A DNA stretch of 34,106 bases, from assembly GCA_002405835.1 (NCBI GenBank), contig DHMO01000050.1, positions 28,983-63,088 of the forward strand. The letters are read 5' to 3'. The notes beneath the pieces were generated by a model that was given only the letters and a program-made list of their open reading frames with translations, was not told the origin of the DNA and did no database searches. The translations under genes were made by a program, and so were the position numbers. Numbering within the stretch: the stretch's first letter is position 1; each line of letters starts with the position of its first letter. Positions 7,845 to 15,719 of this stretch are shown here, piece after piece. This DNA comes from Lentisphaeria bacterium UBA4640. Its GTDB lineage: Bacteria > Verrucomicrobiota > Lentisphaeria > Victivallales > UBA1829.

Positions 7845-9149
7845 ATGAGTCAGTTCGAAAATTGCAACTCTGTATTGAAGTGTTTCTTTTGTGGAATTCT
7901 TTTTATCATGAGTTTTGTTCTGCTTTCAGCGGAGCGTGCGGACAGTGGTCAGGAGGTTGATAAGTTCCGGCAGGCATTGTCTGATTATTATTGGTATACG
8001 TTAGGCGGTATGCACCGTTCGGTCTATACCAATGTCACAGATTCCAAATTGTCGCATTTGGCAAACTTCTCTCTAAAGGAGTGCGTGAAAAAATTACTTT
8101 CGGGAGAAATCGTATTCAATGATTCAGAGATGAGCAGTGGCGGTCTCAGCCGTGAATTCTATACATTTTGCGGGCTGGTGCGTGTTTTGAAGCTGAAGAA
8201 AAAATATTCCAAAATTCATAATACCTGTGGAATAAAAGACTGTCCGCATGTGGGATATTCGGAAGGCTCGGACAGTGGCAGGTCTTCCGGTTCTTTTGGA
8301 CGTGGTCCTTCAGGAATACTTGGAGAAAAATCAAAATATATGATGGAAATCATTGCTCTGACGGATTCTTATAAGAATTTGCGGAATATGATGGAAAATA
8401 TGCAGTATGTGGAGAAAAAAGGAAAAGGAAACGGGGTGCAGCGGGATGTTTCTGCAGATGACCAGGATGCAGAAGAACTGGAAGGACCTTCGGAAACTTC
8501 CATTGCTCAGCTTCTTGTCCGGTATCCAGGAGATTCTCTTTTGAAAGGGCTTGTTTTTTATGCCGGTTTGGAAAATGATGTTGCTCAAACGGCTTCACGG
8601 CATTTGCTGAATGCCGTTGGAGATGTATCTTATGACACGCTGGGCGGGTACCCGTGTGCGCGATTTGACGGTTCTTCTTTACTTTCTTTCGGTGAGAATA
8701 ATCTTATTTCCTTGAACCAGCCTTGCACGATGAGTATCTGGGTATATCCGGAAGAGAGTGGACGAAATGTGGAGACCATTTTTTGCATAGGCAGGAACTC
8801 TCCGAAATCGAAACGTTCCATTGTCCGAAATGACGGGGATATTTCTTTTGAAGGCGGATATGTCTGCACTTTTTCAACATTCAAGCTGAAGCCGCAGAAG
8901 TGGCAGTCCTGCATTGCAACTTACAATGAACGCACCCTCAAGCTTTTTGTCGATGGTAAACTGGTTTCAAGCGGTTCTTTCCGTTTGAATACGAAAAAAG
9001 ATTTCATCGTGATAGGCGGCATCCTAAAAGATGATAAGGTCGTGGATGGCTGGAATGGAGGGCTTCGTGAAGCGAGAATCTATAATAGAGTTCTTTCTTC
9101 AGAAGAGATTCAGCGTTTATCTCGGAATATGAGAAGTTTCAGAAAATAA
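7845..9149 (+). CDS. Secreted protein with C-terminal LamG (concanavalin A-like) domain
   Basis: The 434-residue protein has an N-terminal hydrophobic segment (about residues 11-29, ending LLSA) that is likely a signal peptide, although the preceding ten polar residues are longer than usual. The region 40-230 is not recognisable; it has a Cys-containing stretch (IHNTCGIKDCPHVGY), a Gly/Ser-rich linker and an acidic linker around 200-217. Residues about 234-425 form a LamG/jellyroll domain: GLVFYAGLEND, CARFDGSSLL, CTMSIWVYPEE, WQSCIATYNERTLKLFVDGKLV and GGLREARIYNRVLSSEEI are the standard strand motifs. Such domains bind sugars or proteins outside the cell. A purine-rich GAGAGG precedes the start. 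The gene shares the low GC of the duplicated protein upstream and may be co-transcribed with it. Confidence 0.82.
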   Translation: MSQFENCNSVLKCFFCGILFIMSFVLLSAERADSGQEVDKFRQALSDYYWYTLGGMHRSVYTNVTDSKLSHLANFSLKECVKKLLSGEIVFNDSEMSSGGLSREFYTFCGLVRVLKLKKKYSKIHNTCGIKDCPHVGYSEGSDSGRSSGSFGRGPSGILGEKSKYMMEIIALTDSYKNLRNMMENMQYVEKKGKGNGVQRDVSADDQDAEELEGPSETSIAQLLVRYPGDSLLKGLVFYAGLENDVAQTASRHLLNAVGDVSYDTLGGYPCARFDGSSLLSFGENNLISLNQPCTMSIWVYPEESGRNVETIFCIGRNSPKSKRSIVRNDGDISFEGGYVCTFSTFKLKPQKWQSCIATYNERTLKLFVDGKLVSSGSFRLNTKKDFIVIGGILKDDKVVDGWNGGLREARIYNRVLSSEEIQRLSRNMRSFRK

Positions 9150-9164
9150 TGGTTCTGTTTTCGA

Positions 9165-9194
9165 GCATCGCCCGATCTTCGTATCGGGCGATGC
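9165..9194 (+). terminator. intrinsic terminator-like hairpin
   Basis: A perfect 12-bp stem, GCATCGCCCGAT with ATCGGGCGATGC, encloses the 6-base loop CTTCGT 15 bases after the LamG stop codon. Only a short GTTT run follows, so it may be a terminator or a 3' stabiliser. Confidence 0.65.
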
Positions 9195-9291
9195 GTTTGC
9201 CTGTTCCATCAGCTTGTCAGCTGACCGGCGGCATTGTCGGCGGGCTGTCCCGGTTCCGCAGATTTTTCTTCAAAAAAAGTGAATTTGCGGT

Positions 9292-9319
9292 TTGCGAAAT
9301 CTCAAAAGTGTTGTATAGT
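9292..9319 (+). promoter_or_regulatory. promoter of the tRNA-Arg gene
   Basis: TTGCGA (9292-9297) and TATAGT (9314-9319) are 16 bases apart, and the mature tRNA begins 12 bases after the -10 box. The -35 area is itself a tandem (TTTGCGG TTTGCGA). Confidence 0.6.
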
Positions 9320-9330
9320 ACCTGATATAA

Positions 9331-9407
9331 GCACTCGTAGCTCAGTTGGATAGAGCGATTGCCTCCGGAGCAATAGGTCGTGAGTTCGAACCTCGCCGAG
9401 TGCACCA
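9331..9407 (+). tRNA. tRNA-Arg (anticodon CCG)
   Basis: The full cloverleaf is visible. The acceptor stem GCACTCG pairs with CGAGTGC, the D arm is AGCTCAGTTGGATAGAGC, and the anticodon stem ATTGC pairs with GCAAT around loop CTCCGGA (anticodon CCG at 9365-9367). The T arm is GTGAG-TTCGAAC-CTCGC, and CCA is encoded at 9405-9407. It reads CGG arginine codons. A T-run follows immediately (9408-9414), probably serving as terminator together with the acceptor end. Confidence 0.97.
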
Positions 9408-9462
9408 TTTTTTCTTTCCGTTGTTCCACAATGATTTTTATGACAAAAAATCGTCCCAAGAG

Positions 9463-9490
9463 TTGAATTTTGCCTAAAACGTGGTAACTT
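9463..9490 (+). promoter_or_regulatory. candidate promoter for the TPR lipoprotein/dnaG unit
   Basis: TTGAAT (9463-9468) and TAACTT (9485-9490) are 16 bases apart in the 154-base gap after the tRNA. The -10 match is moderate. Confidence 0.35.
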
Positions 9491-9561
9491 ACTTAAATCT
9501 ATGGACGGACCGCGCGTAACTCTGTATTGTCCAGAAAAAACTCTCACCGGGAGAACAGGTT

Positions 9562-10320
9562 ATGAAAAAAAAATTTTGTCTGATGCTGGCGTTTTCCGCC
9601 TTGCTGATCCTTTCAGCATGCCGCGGAGAAAAACTTTCGATCGATGAACTGCTCGACCGCGGAACCACCGCCGCACAGAACGGAGACTGGGAGAAAGCCC
9701 GCGAATATGCAAAACGCGCAGTCAAGCTCGTTCCCTCCAATGTCAATGCGCTGATTCTCAATGCCCTTACACTCGAAAATACCGGCGATTCGGATGCTGC
9801 GCTTGATGAAATCTCAAAAGCGGTCAGCATTGATGAGGCCAATTATTTCGCGCAGTATACCAAGGGGCGTCTGCTTTATGAAAAGAAAAAGTATGACTCC
9901 TGCGTTGCTCCGCTCCGTGCGGCGTTGACGCTGCGCCCGAATGCTTCCGATCCGCTGATTCTCCTCGCCCAGTCCGCCGTAATGCTGCAGAACGGACAGG
10001 ATGTCCGCATCTACTATTCGCGTCTTGCCAGAAATCCGCAGTTTGCCAAGAATCCGGTTCCGTGGAGCGAACTCGGAATGTATTATCTCTTTTCGGAACG
10101 CAACGCTCCCAGAGCGAAAGATTACCTCAACTATGCCTACACTCTGCGTCGCGACAACCCGACCCTGCTGCTGAATCTTGCGATCTATTTTGATGTCCAT
10201 ATGCACAACAAGGCGGAAGCTCGCAAGCTCTACACGCGTTTCCTCAATATGACGCAGCAGAACTCCTCCATGAGCCCGGCCCGCTCCGCCGTGGAAAAGA
10301 GACTCAAGGCTTTGAAATAA
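9562..10320 (+). CDS. TPR-repeat lipoprotein
   Basis: The 252-residue protein has a lipoprotein signal (KKKFCLMLAFSALLILSAC) with lipobox LSAC and the lipidated cysteine at C20. Behind it are five or so tetratricopeptide repeats, for example AAQNGDWEKAREYAKRAVKL, ALTLENTGDSDAALDEISKA and GRLLYEKKKYDSCVAPLRAA, extending to about residue 240. TPR lipoproteins act as scaffolds for envelope assemblies such as pilus, secretion or outer-membrane machines; the partner here is unknown. GGGAGAA 6 bases before the ATG supports the start. The stop lies one base before the dnaG start, so the two genes are almost certainly co-transcribed. Confidence 0.88.
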   Translation: MKKKFCLMLAFSALLILSACRGEKLSIDELLDRGTTAAQNGDWEKAREYAKRAVKLVPSNVNALILNALTLENTGDSDAALDEISKAVSIDEANYFAQYTKGRLLYEKKKYDSCVAPLRAALTLRPNASDPLILLAQSAVMLQNGQDVRIYYSRLARNPQFAKNPVPWSELGMYYLFSERNAPRAKDYLNYAYTLRRDNPTLLLNLAIYFDVHMHNKAEARKLYTRFLNMTQQNSSMSPARSAVEKRLKALK

Positions 10321-10321
10321 A

Positions 10322-12268
10322 ATGCCGCACATTCCACAGGAGGTCATAGACCAGGTCCGTCTTCAGGCCGATATTGTGGATGTGATCAATTCTTATATTC
10401 CCCTCAAAAAGATGGGGCGCGACTTCAAGGCGTGCTGTCCGTTCCATAATGAGAAGACGCCGTCGTTCGTGGTCAATCAGCAGCGGCAATGGTATCACTG
10501 TTTCGGCTGCGGCAAACACGGGAATGTGATCACGTTCATCATGGAGCGCGAGAACGTCGATTTCCCGAATGCCGTCATGATACTTGCAAACAAGTATCAG
10601 ATTTATATTCCGGAAGACGATGCGTGGCGGAGCCGTCCGCGTGACGGGGGGGCTCCGGAACCGCGCACAAGCTACAAAGAGCGTCTTTACATTCTGCATG
10701 AAAAAATGCAGGCCTGGTACGCCGCGCGTCTGAACGAGAGCTCCGTGTCGCCGGTCGCGGAATACCTCAAGACCCGCCAGCTTCCGCCTGAAATCGTGGC
10801 GAAATTCGGAATCGGAGCCGCGCCGGACAGCTGGGACGCCGGAATGAATTTCGCCCGGCGCGAAGGATTCTCCGAAGAGGAGATTGTCACTGCGGGAATC
10901 GCGATCCGGACCGATGACAGTCCTCCGAAAATTTACGACCGTTTCCGCAACCGGCTGATGTTTCCGATCTGGAACGAGCAGGGGCGTGTTGTCGGTTTCA
11001 GCGCCCGCACGATTGAAAAGGATTTCAAGGGGGCAAAATATGTCAACAGCCCGGAAACCCCCGTTTTCAAAAAAGGGCGCATTCTCTATGCGCTTCACTT
11101 CGCGCGTCAGGAGATGGGGAAGAAGGGGTTCGCCATTCTTTGCGAAGGTCAGCTGGATGTCATTGCGATGCATCGCGCCGGTCACACCAACGCAGTTGCT
11201 CCGCAGGGAACCGCATTCACAGAAGAGCAGGCGACAATGCTCAAGCGCTATACGGACACGCTTTATCTGGCGTTCGACTCCGACGGGGCCGGGACGAAGG
11301 CCGTGTTCCGTGCGGCGGAGCTTGCGCTTCCCCGCGGGTTCGCGCTGAAAGTCATCCGCTTCCCGGGCGGCAAAGACCCGGATGAACTGATGCGCAATTC
11401 CGGAGCGGAAGCAATCGATGGAGCGGTTGAGAACGCCCGTGATTTTTTTGATTTTTCTCTCGCGTATTTGAACGGAGAGAACGGCGATGCACCCGCGGGC
11501 AAGGCGGCGACGGCGGAGCAGATGCTCCAGTTTATTTCCGTTCTGGAGAGCGATGCGGCGAAGGCGGCATATATCGAGTGGCTGTCACGCCAGATGAATC
11601 TGGATCAGGGGGCGCTTCAGCACGAGATGTCGCGCGTGATTTCCAGGCGGAACCGTGAGCAGAACCGGGAAAGCATGTATCCGCGTCCGACTCCGGCGGA
11701 ACAGGTGATTCGTCCGCCGGAGCCGAAGAAGGATCCTTCCGCGGAACGTTACCGCAAAGCGTTGTATGCGATGCTCGACTGTATACTTGCGGATGAATAT
11801 GCCGCGGAAATTGTTTCGCGTGAAGTCCAGCCGGATCTGCTGGATTCCTCCGAATATGCGCGCGCGATCGACGATGTGATTCAGTCGAAGATGCTGGATG
11901 AATGGAGTGATGCCCCGAACCGGATTCTTGCCCGGTACGCGGAACAGCCGATTGACAGCGAGCTTTCCGCTCTGCTGATGCGCGAACCTCTTGCCGAGCC
12001 TCTCCCGAAGCGTTATGTGCACCGGACGTTGAAAGATTGTCTGCGGGCCATCAACCTGTATCGACTGAATGTGCTGATCCGCGAGAAAACGGAAGCTCTG
12101 CGTCTGGCGTCGCCGCAGGATTCCCGCCGTGCCGAGCTGGTGAAAGAGCTCTTTGAGCTGAGCCGCCGCCGAGCATGTGCCTGTTCCATCCGCAATCCTC
12201 TTGGTCCCGAGCCGCCCCCGCCGCCGGAAGAGGATGATTCCCCGGTTCTCCCGCCGGTGGAGTTCTGA
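10322..12268 (+). CDS. dnaG: DNA primase
   Basis: The 648-residue primase makes the RNA primers for replication. The N-terminal CHC2 zinc finger carries C39, H42, C60 and C63 (CCPFHNEKTPSF, then HCFGCGKHGN). The catalytic core follows, with RFRNRLMFPIWNEQGRVVGFSAR. The TOPRIM domain has its glutamate in CEGQLDVIAMHRAG (about residue 274) and DSDGAG (about 319). The C-terminal third (about 450-610) corresponds to the helicase-interaction region, and a Pro-rich tail ends the protein. The start lies one base after the TPR lipoprotein stop. The usual macromolecular-synthesis partners rpsU and rpoD are not adjacent. The stop codon abuts the convergent MlaA-fusion gene with no spacer. Confidence 0.96.
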   Translation: MPHIPQEVIDQVRLQADIVDVINSYIPLKKMGRDFKACCPFHNEKTPSFVVNQQRQWYHCFGCGKHGNVITFIMERENVDFPNAVMILANKYQIYIPEDDAWRSRPRDGGAPEPRTSYKERLYILHEKMQAWYAARLNESSVSPVAEYLKTRQLPPEIVAKFGIGAAPDSWDAGMNFARREGFSEEEIVTAGIAIRTDDSPPKIYDRFRNRLMFPIWNEQGRVVGFSARTIEKDFKGAKYVNSPETPVFKKGRILYALHFARQEMGKKGFAILCEGQLDVIAMHRAGHTNAVAPQGTAFTEEQATMLKRYTDTLYLAFDSDGAGTKAVFRAAELALPRGFALKVIRFPGGKDPDELMRNSGAEAIDGAVENARDFFDFSLAYLNGENGDAPAGKAATAEQMLQFISVLESDAAKAAYIEWLSRQMNLDQGALQHEMSRVISRRNREQNRESMYPRPTPAEQVIRPPEPKKDPSAERYRKALYAMLDCILADEYAAEIVSREVQPDLLDSSEYARAIDDVIQSKMLDEWSDAPNRILARYAEQPIDSELSALLMREPLAEPLPKRYVHRTLKDCLRAINLYRLNVLIREKTEALRLASPQDSRRAELVKELFELSRRRACACSIRNPLGPEPPPPPEEDDSPVLPPVEF

Positions 12269-14329
12269 TTATTCCAGCTGCTTCAGCAGGGTGTCCTGAT
12301 ACTCTTTCAGGTAGAGGTTGCCCATGTGACCGCCGCAGTCAAACCAGGTGAGGCGGGAACCGAAAAGAGAATCCAGAAAATCGCGTTCGGAAGAGTCCAG
12401 AATCAGATCGTCGGCATTGTGAAGGACGCGGATTTTCGGTTCGGATTTGAGCGCTGGGACGCTTGAGTAAAGACTCGATTCATACTGAAGCTGTTCCACC
12501 GTTTTGTCTTTGTAATAGGGAAGTATGAAGCGGCGGACATACTGCATGCCGCTGATATTGTCGAGTTCACTGTAAAGTTCCGTGCGGTTGAACCACGACC
12601 ACGGCGTGTAAACCGCGCCGCGCGGAGCCCGGCCGTTGCGTACAAGCGTCATCATGAGCTCGCGCATCGTCATGCGGAAGGAAAGTCCGATCAGAATGGA
12701 TGCCTGGAGCTTTGTCAGACCCGTCCGCATTTCCGGCTGGACAAGCGGAGGAAGCGGCTTTTCGAGTCCGGCCCGGCGTTTGTTTTCCTCTGCCAGCGCT
12801 TCGGGGGAGAGCAGGGGAGCAAATGTGCGGCGCTGCATGACGAGCGGAAGAAAACGCATCATAACATCTTCCGTGTTCTGGAAAAATTCCGTGCGGTTCC
12901 AGTCTTTGGAGAGATTCGCGAGCGCATCGAAACGGTTCATGGATTTGAGTATGTCGACCGGCGGGTTGATCGCAAGGTAACGCTTCGCGCCGAGCAGGGA
13001 GGCTTTCTGTTCCATCTCCGCAATTTTGAGCGTGTGCAGCGCTCCAAGCGAGTAGCCGACAAGCACAACGTCGAAGTCGCGCAGTTCCGTGTTGTCGCGG
13101 ATGTCCGCGAGCATTTTCTGAATGGCTTCACGCACTTTCGCGGCGTCTTCCGGAGCGTAGCCGGGGGCTTTGAGTCCGGCGGAGTCCGCAAACGCCCAGT
13201 TCATGGAGTTGCTCATGGCGGCGATGGCATAACCGTTGTCGTTCAGCAATTCGGCGAGCGCGCTGATGGTCGAACCCGTGTAGTGTGTGCCCACGCCGGG
13301 GATGATGACGGCGAGCGTGTTGTTCGTGGTTTTGTCCCAGAGACGGTAGCGCATCCGCGGCAGGTCGTCGGAGAAGCGGATGGAGCGTTTGGAGCTTTTC
13401 ATGATGAAATCCGTGTTCCAAAGCGACGTTTTGATCCACCAGCTCTGATCGTTGTTCTGCATGGTGAAAAGCGCGACACGGAGGGTGTCGTTGTATTCGT
13501 TTTCCGGATGGAAGTAACGGGCTGTTCGGATGGCGTTTTTGCGGACAGAGGGGCGGTAGGGACCGGGCTTGTGCTCCGCAGGCGTGAGGTCGGCAAGGTC
13601 GCGGAGCTGTCCGTAGCGCATGGCAAGCATGGCAAGTTTGAAAGTTTCATAGACGTCCGCGCTGCTTTCTGTGAGCGCGTTGTAGGAGTCGTAGCTGTGG
13701 ATGATGCGGTTTACACTGCTGATGGTTCCGGCATACGGAATGACGATTTTGATGTCGAGCGCGGAGTCGAAGAGAAGTCCGATCTGGTCGCGCGGATTTG
13801 TCGCCATGGAGCCGGGGAGAACGAGGAGACAGCCGGGGCCGATTCCCCAGGAGGCGAAGGCGTGTCCCATATTTTCGTGGCGGCGTTTGAGGTCGAACCA
13901 GGCGTCGGCAGGATCGAAGAAGCCCGCGATGCCGATGGTGGAGTTGGTCAGGAACCGCAGGAATTCGGTTCCGCCGTGTTTGAATTTCGCCTGAAGGAAA
14001 CAGCTGACCATGCGGCCGGGAAAGGCAAGGTTGTCGGACGCCATGTCGATGCGGCGGATCACCTGTTCGGGAAGGATGGAGCCGTAGACCCATGAAACGG
14101 GCCAGACCAGGTACTGCATGAAAACGTCGTTGACGCAGAACATCGAGCGGTTGAAGCCCTCGATGGGATCGTTGCCGCCGAGCTGTTCCTCTGCATCGGA
14201 GAGAGTCCAGGCGTTGCCGGAAAAATCAGCCTGGCAGGGCGTGTTGTAATCGGGTTTTGTCGCGCATGCGCCGAGCAGCAGGAGCAGGGCGCTTGCAGTG
14301 GTGATCAGAAGAATCCTGCGCAGTTTCAT
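12269..14329 (-). CDS. MlaA (VacJ)-type lipoprotein fused to an alpha/beta hydrolase
   Basis: This 686-residue lipoprotein has lipobox LGAC with C22. Residues about 50-245 match MlaA/VacJ, the outer-membrane channel that removes misplaced phospholipids and hands them to MlaC: NDPIEGFNRSMFCVND, EFLRFLTNSTIGIAGFFDPA and HAFASWGIGPGCLLVLP. From about 335 onward the protein is an alpha/beta hydrolase: TLAVIIPGVGTHYTGS, nucleophile elbow GYSLG with S427, probable acid D640 or D641 (HNADDL), and H668 in CGGHMGNLY. Classical MlaA has only the first part, about 200-250 residues after the signal. Whether the hydrolase is a phospholipase acting on lipids delivered by the MlaA part is inference. GAGGTGA precedes the start. 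It is the last gene of a five-gene unit, 8 bases after coaB. Confidence 0.88.
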   Translation of the reverse strand: MKLRRILLITTASALLLLLGACATKPDYNTPCQADFSGNAWTLSDAEEQLGGNDPIEGFNRSMFCVNDVFMQYLVWPVSWVYGSILPEQVIRRIDMASDNLAFPGRMVSCFLQAKFKHGGTEFLRFLTNSTIGIAGFFDPADAWFDLKRRHENMGHAFASWGIGPGCLLVLPGSMATNPRDQIGLLFDSALDIKIVIPYAGTISSVNRIIHSYDSYNALTESSADVYETFKLAMLAMRYGQLRDLADLTPAEHKPGPYRPSVRKNAIRTARYFHPENEYNDTLRVALFTMQNNDQSWWIKTSLWNTDFIMKSSKRSIRFSDDLPRMRYRLWDKTTNNTLAVIIPGVGTHYTGSTISALAELLNDNGYAIAAMSNSMNWAFADSAGLKAPGYAPEDAAKVREAIQKMLADIRDNTELRDFDVVLVGYSLGALHTLKIAEMEQKASLLGAKRYLAINPPVDILKSMNRFDALANLSKDWNRTEFFQNTEDVMMRFLPLVMQRRTFAPLLSPEALAEENKRRAGLEKPLPPLVQPEMRTGLTKLQASILIGLSFRMTMRELMMTLVRNGRAPRGAVYTPWSWFNRTELYSELDNISGMQYVRRFILPYYKDKTVEQLQYESSLYSSVPALKSEPKIRVLHNADDLILDSSERDFLDSLFGSRLTWFDCGGHMGNLYLKEYQDTLLKQLE

Positions 14330-14337
14330 GCTTCACC

Positions 14338-14964
14338 TCACAAAATAATTTGCAGTATCTGTTCCGCGATCCGGGATTTGGAATCAAGCGGAAGGACGTG
14401 TTTGTCTCCGTTTTTTGAGTAGAGGACGATGGCGTTGTTTTCCGATTCGAAGCCCTGTCCGGGCACGCCGACTTTGTTTGCGGCAATCCAGTCGAGATTC
14501 TTGCGGTGCATTTTGTCGAGCGCGTTCTGTTCGATGGAATCGGTTTCCGCCGCGAACCCGACGAGCGTCTGTTCCGGACGCTTCATGGAGCCGAGGGCGA
14601 GCAGAACGTCTTCAGTCGGTTCGAGTTCCAGAATCATTTCCGCGGAATGTTTTTTTATTTTGAGCGGAGCAACGCGTTTCGGGCGGAAATCCGCAACGGC
14701 GGCGCACATGATAATCAGATCCGCTTCCGCAGCTTCGCGCTTCATGGTTTCGGACATCTGGGCGGCGGTTTCGACGCCGTCAAAGCGGAGGAGTCCGGCG
14801 GGCGGAGTCAGGGCGACGGGACCCGAGACGAGAACCGTTTCGAGTCCGCGCGCAACGGCGGCCGCTGCAAGTGCATAGCCCATCTTTCCGGTGGAGCGGT
14901 TGGTGATGAAGCGAACGGGGTCGATCGCTTCGCGGGTCGGTCCTGCACTGATGACGACTCTCAT
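14338..14964 (-). CDS. coaB: Phosphopantothenate--cysteine ligase (stand-alone CoaB domain)
   Basis: The 208-residue enzyme joins phosphopantothenate and cysteine in coenzyme A synthesis. The CoaB signature is complete: SAGPTREAIDPVRFITNRSTGKMG near the N-terminus, ADLIIMCAAVADFRP, the KIKK lysines after it, LVGFAAET, and DWIAANKV. Most bacteria carry a CoaBC fusion of about 400 residues with an N-terminal flavin-dependent decarboxylase; that half is absent here and not adjacent. The start at 14964 is chosen because GGAGGG precedes it and the ATG overlaps the NAD kinase stop (ATGA); longer in-frame starts lie inside the kinase gene. Eukaryotic-type stand-alone synthetases are an alternative label, but the bacterial motif fits better. 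Confidence 0.9.
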   Translation of the reverse strand: MRVVISAGPTREAIDPVRFITNRSTGKMGYALAAAAVARGLETVLVSGPVALTPPAGLLRFDGVETAAQMSETMKREAAEADLIIMCAAVADFRPKRVAPLKIKKHSAEMILELEPTEDVLLALGSMKRPEQTLVGFAAETDSIEQNALDKMHRKNLDWIAANKVGVPGQGFESENNAIVLYSKNGDKHVLPLDSKSRIAEQILQIIL

Positions 14965-15716
14965 TTTGTTCCCTCCGGTTTGAAGAACGAGTGACGGTAT
15001 TCGTGGCGCAGGTGACGGCATTCAGGACACATGAAGATGTCCATGCCGAGGAATTCCGACGCCTCTTTGGAAAGGCTGATGCGGCATTCATCGCCGACCT
15101 GCATGAGGACGGGATGCGTGTAATTGTCCGCAACCATTTCACCGGGACCGCGGTTGATTTTGACGCGGACTTCGGAGGTTTCGGGAAGGATCATGTGGTT
15201 GACAAGTTCCGTGCTGTTGCTGAAGGCGAGTCCGATGCCGACACGGAAGACGCTGTGCGTAATGCTCCGGAAGTAGGCGGTTGAGCCGTGAACCGTCGCA
15301 ACGCCCACGCCGTCACCGACGATTTCGTGGGAATAAAGTTCGCCGTCGATCCAGATTTTGTAGCGGAGGGCGGATGCGTTGTTTTTGTTGTGGATGAAAA
15401 TGTCGTTCATCGCATAGATTTCCGCGGAGCCGAATTCGGCCTTGAGGCGTTTGATCTGTGAGAGCTTGAGCTGACCGGCGAAGAGAGCGTCGAGCTGAAT
15501 TGCGAGTTTGTGCTTTGCGCAGAGCGGAGCGGTTTCCTCGTCGCGGATCGGGTACTTCCGGATGCCGGGGAAGTCGCGTTCGGCTCCGAGAAGAGTGCCG
15601 TCGCCGCCGTATGGAATGAGCAGATCGGAGTCCGCCGGGGCGCAGAGAGCAATCCCGCGGGCTTTGAGCTGTTCCGCGAGGGCGGGGGAATTCTGACCGA
15701 CAACGGCGAGTTTCAT
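14961..15716 (-). CDS. nadK: NAD kinase, shortened form with Cys/His tail
   Basis: The 251-residue protein phosphorylates NAD to NADP. The diagnostic GGDGT motif (G37-T41, catalytic D39) is followed by NDIFIHN and IDGELYSHEIVGDGVGVATVHGSTAYFRS, equivalent to the NE and GDG...TGSTAY substrate-binding motifs. The N-terminal subdomain is about 30 residues shorter than in common NadK proteins. The C-terminus carries an unusual CPECRHLRHEYRH stretch (C230, C233, H235, H238, H242) that could bind a metal. The ribosome site AAAGGAG lies within the end of the TrmH gene, 3 bases away, and the stop overlaps coaB, so translation is coupled through the operon. NadK and CoaB together serve cofactor supply. 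Confidence 0.9.
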   Translation of the reverse strand: MKLAVVGQNSPALAEQLKARGIALCAPADSDLLIPYGGDGTLLGAERDFPGIRKYPIRDEETAPLCAKHKLAIQLDALFAGQLKLSQIKRLKAEFGSAEIYAMNDIFIHNKNNASALRYKIWIDGELYSHEIVGDGVGVATVHGSTAYFRSITHSVFRVGIGLAFSNSTELVNHMILPETSEVRVKINRGPGEMVADNYTHPVLMQVGDECRISLSKEASEFLGMDIFMCPECRHLRHEYRHSFFKPEGTK

Positions 15717-15719
15717 GCG

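Noticed and set aside
9217..9459. Small - strand ORFs over the tRNA, with the sequence ARFELTTYCSGG
   Set aside because: This is the familiar false protein produced by reading a tRNA gene backwards.
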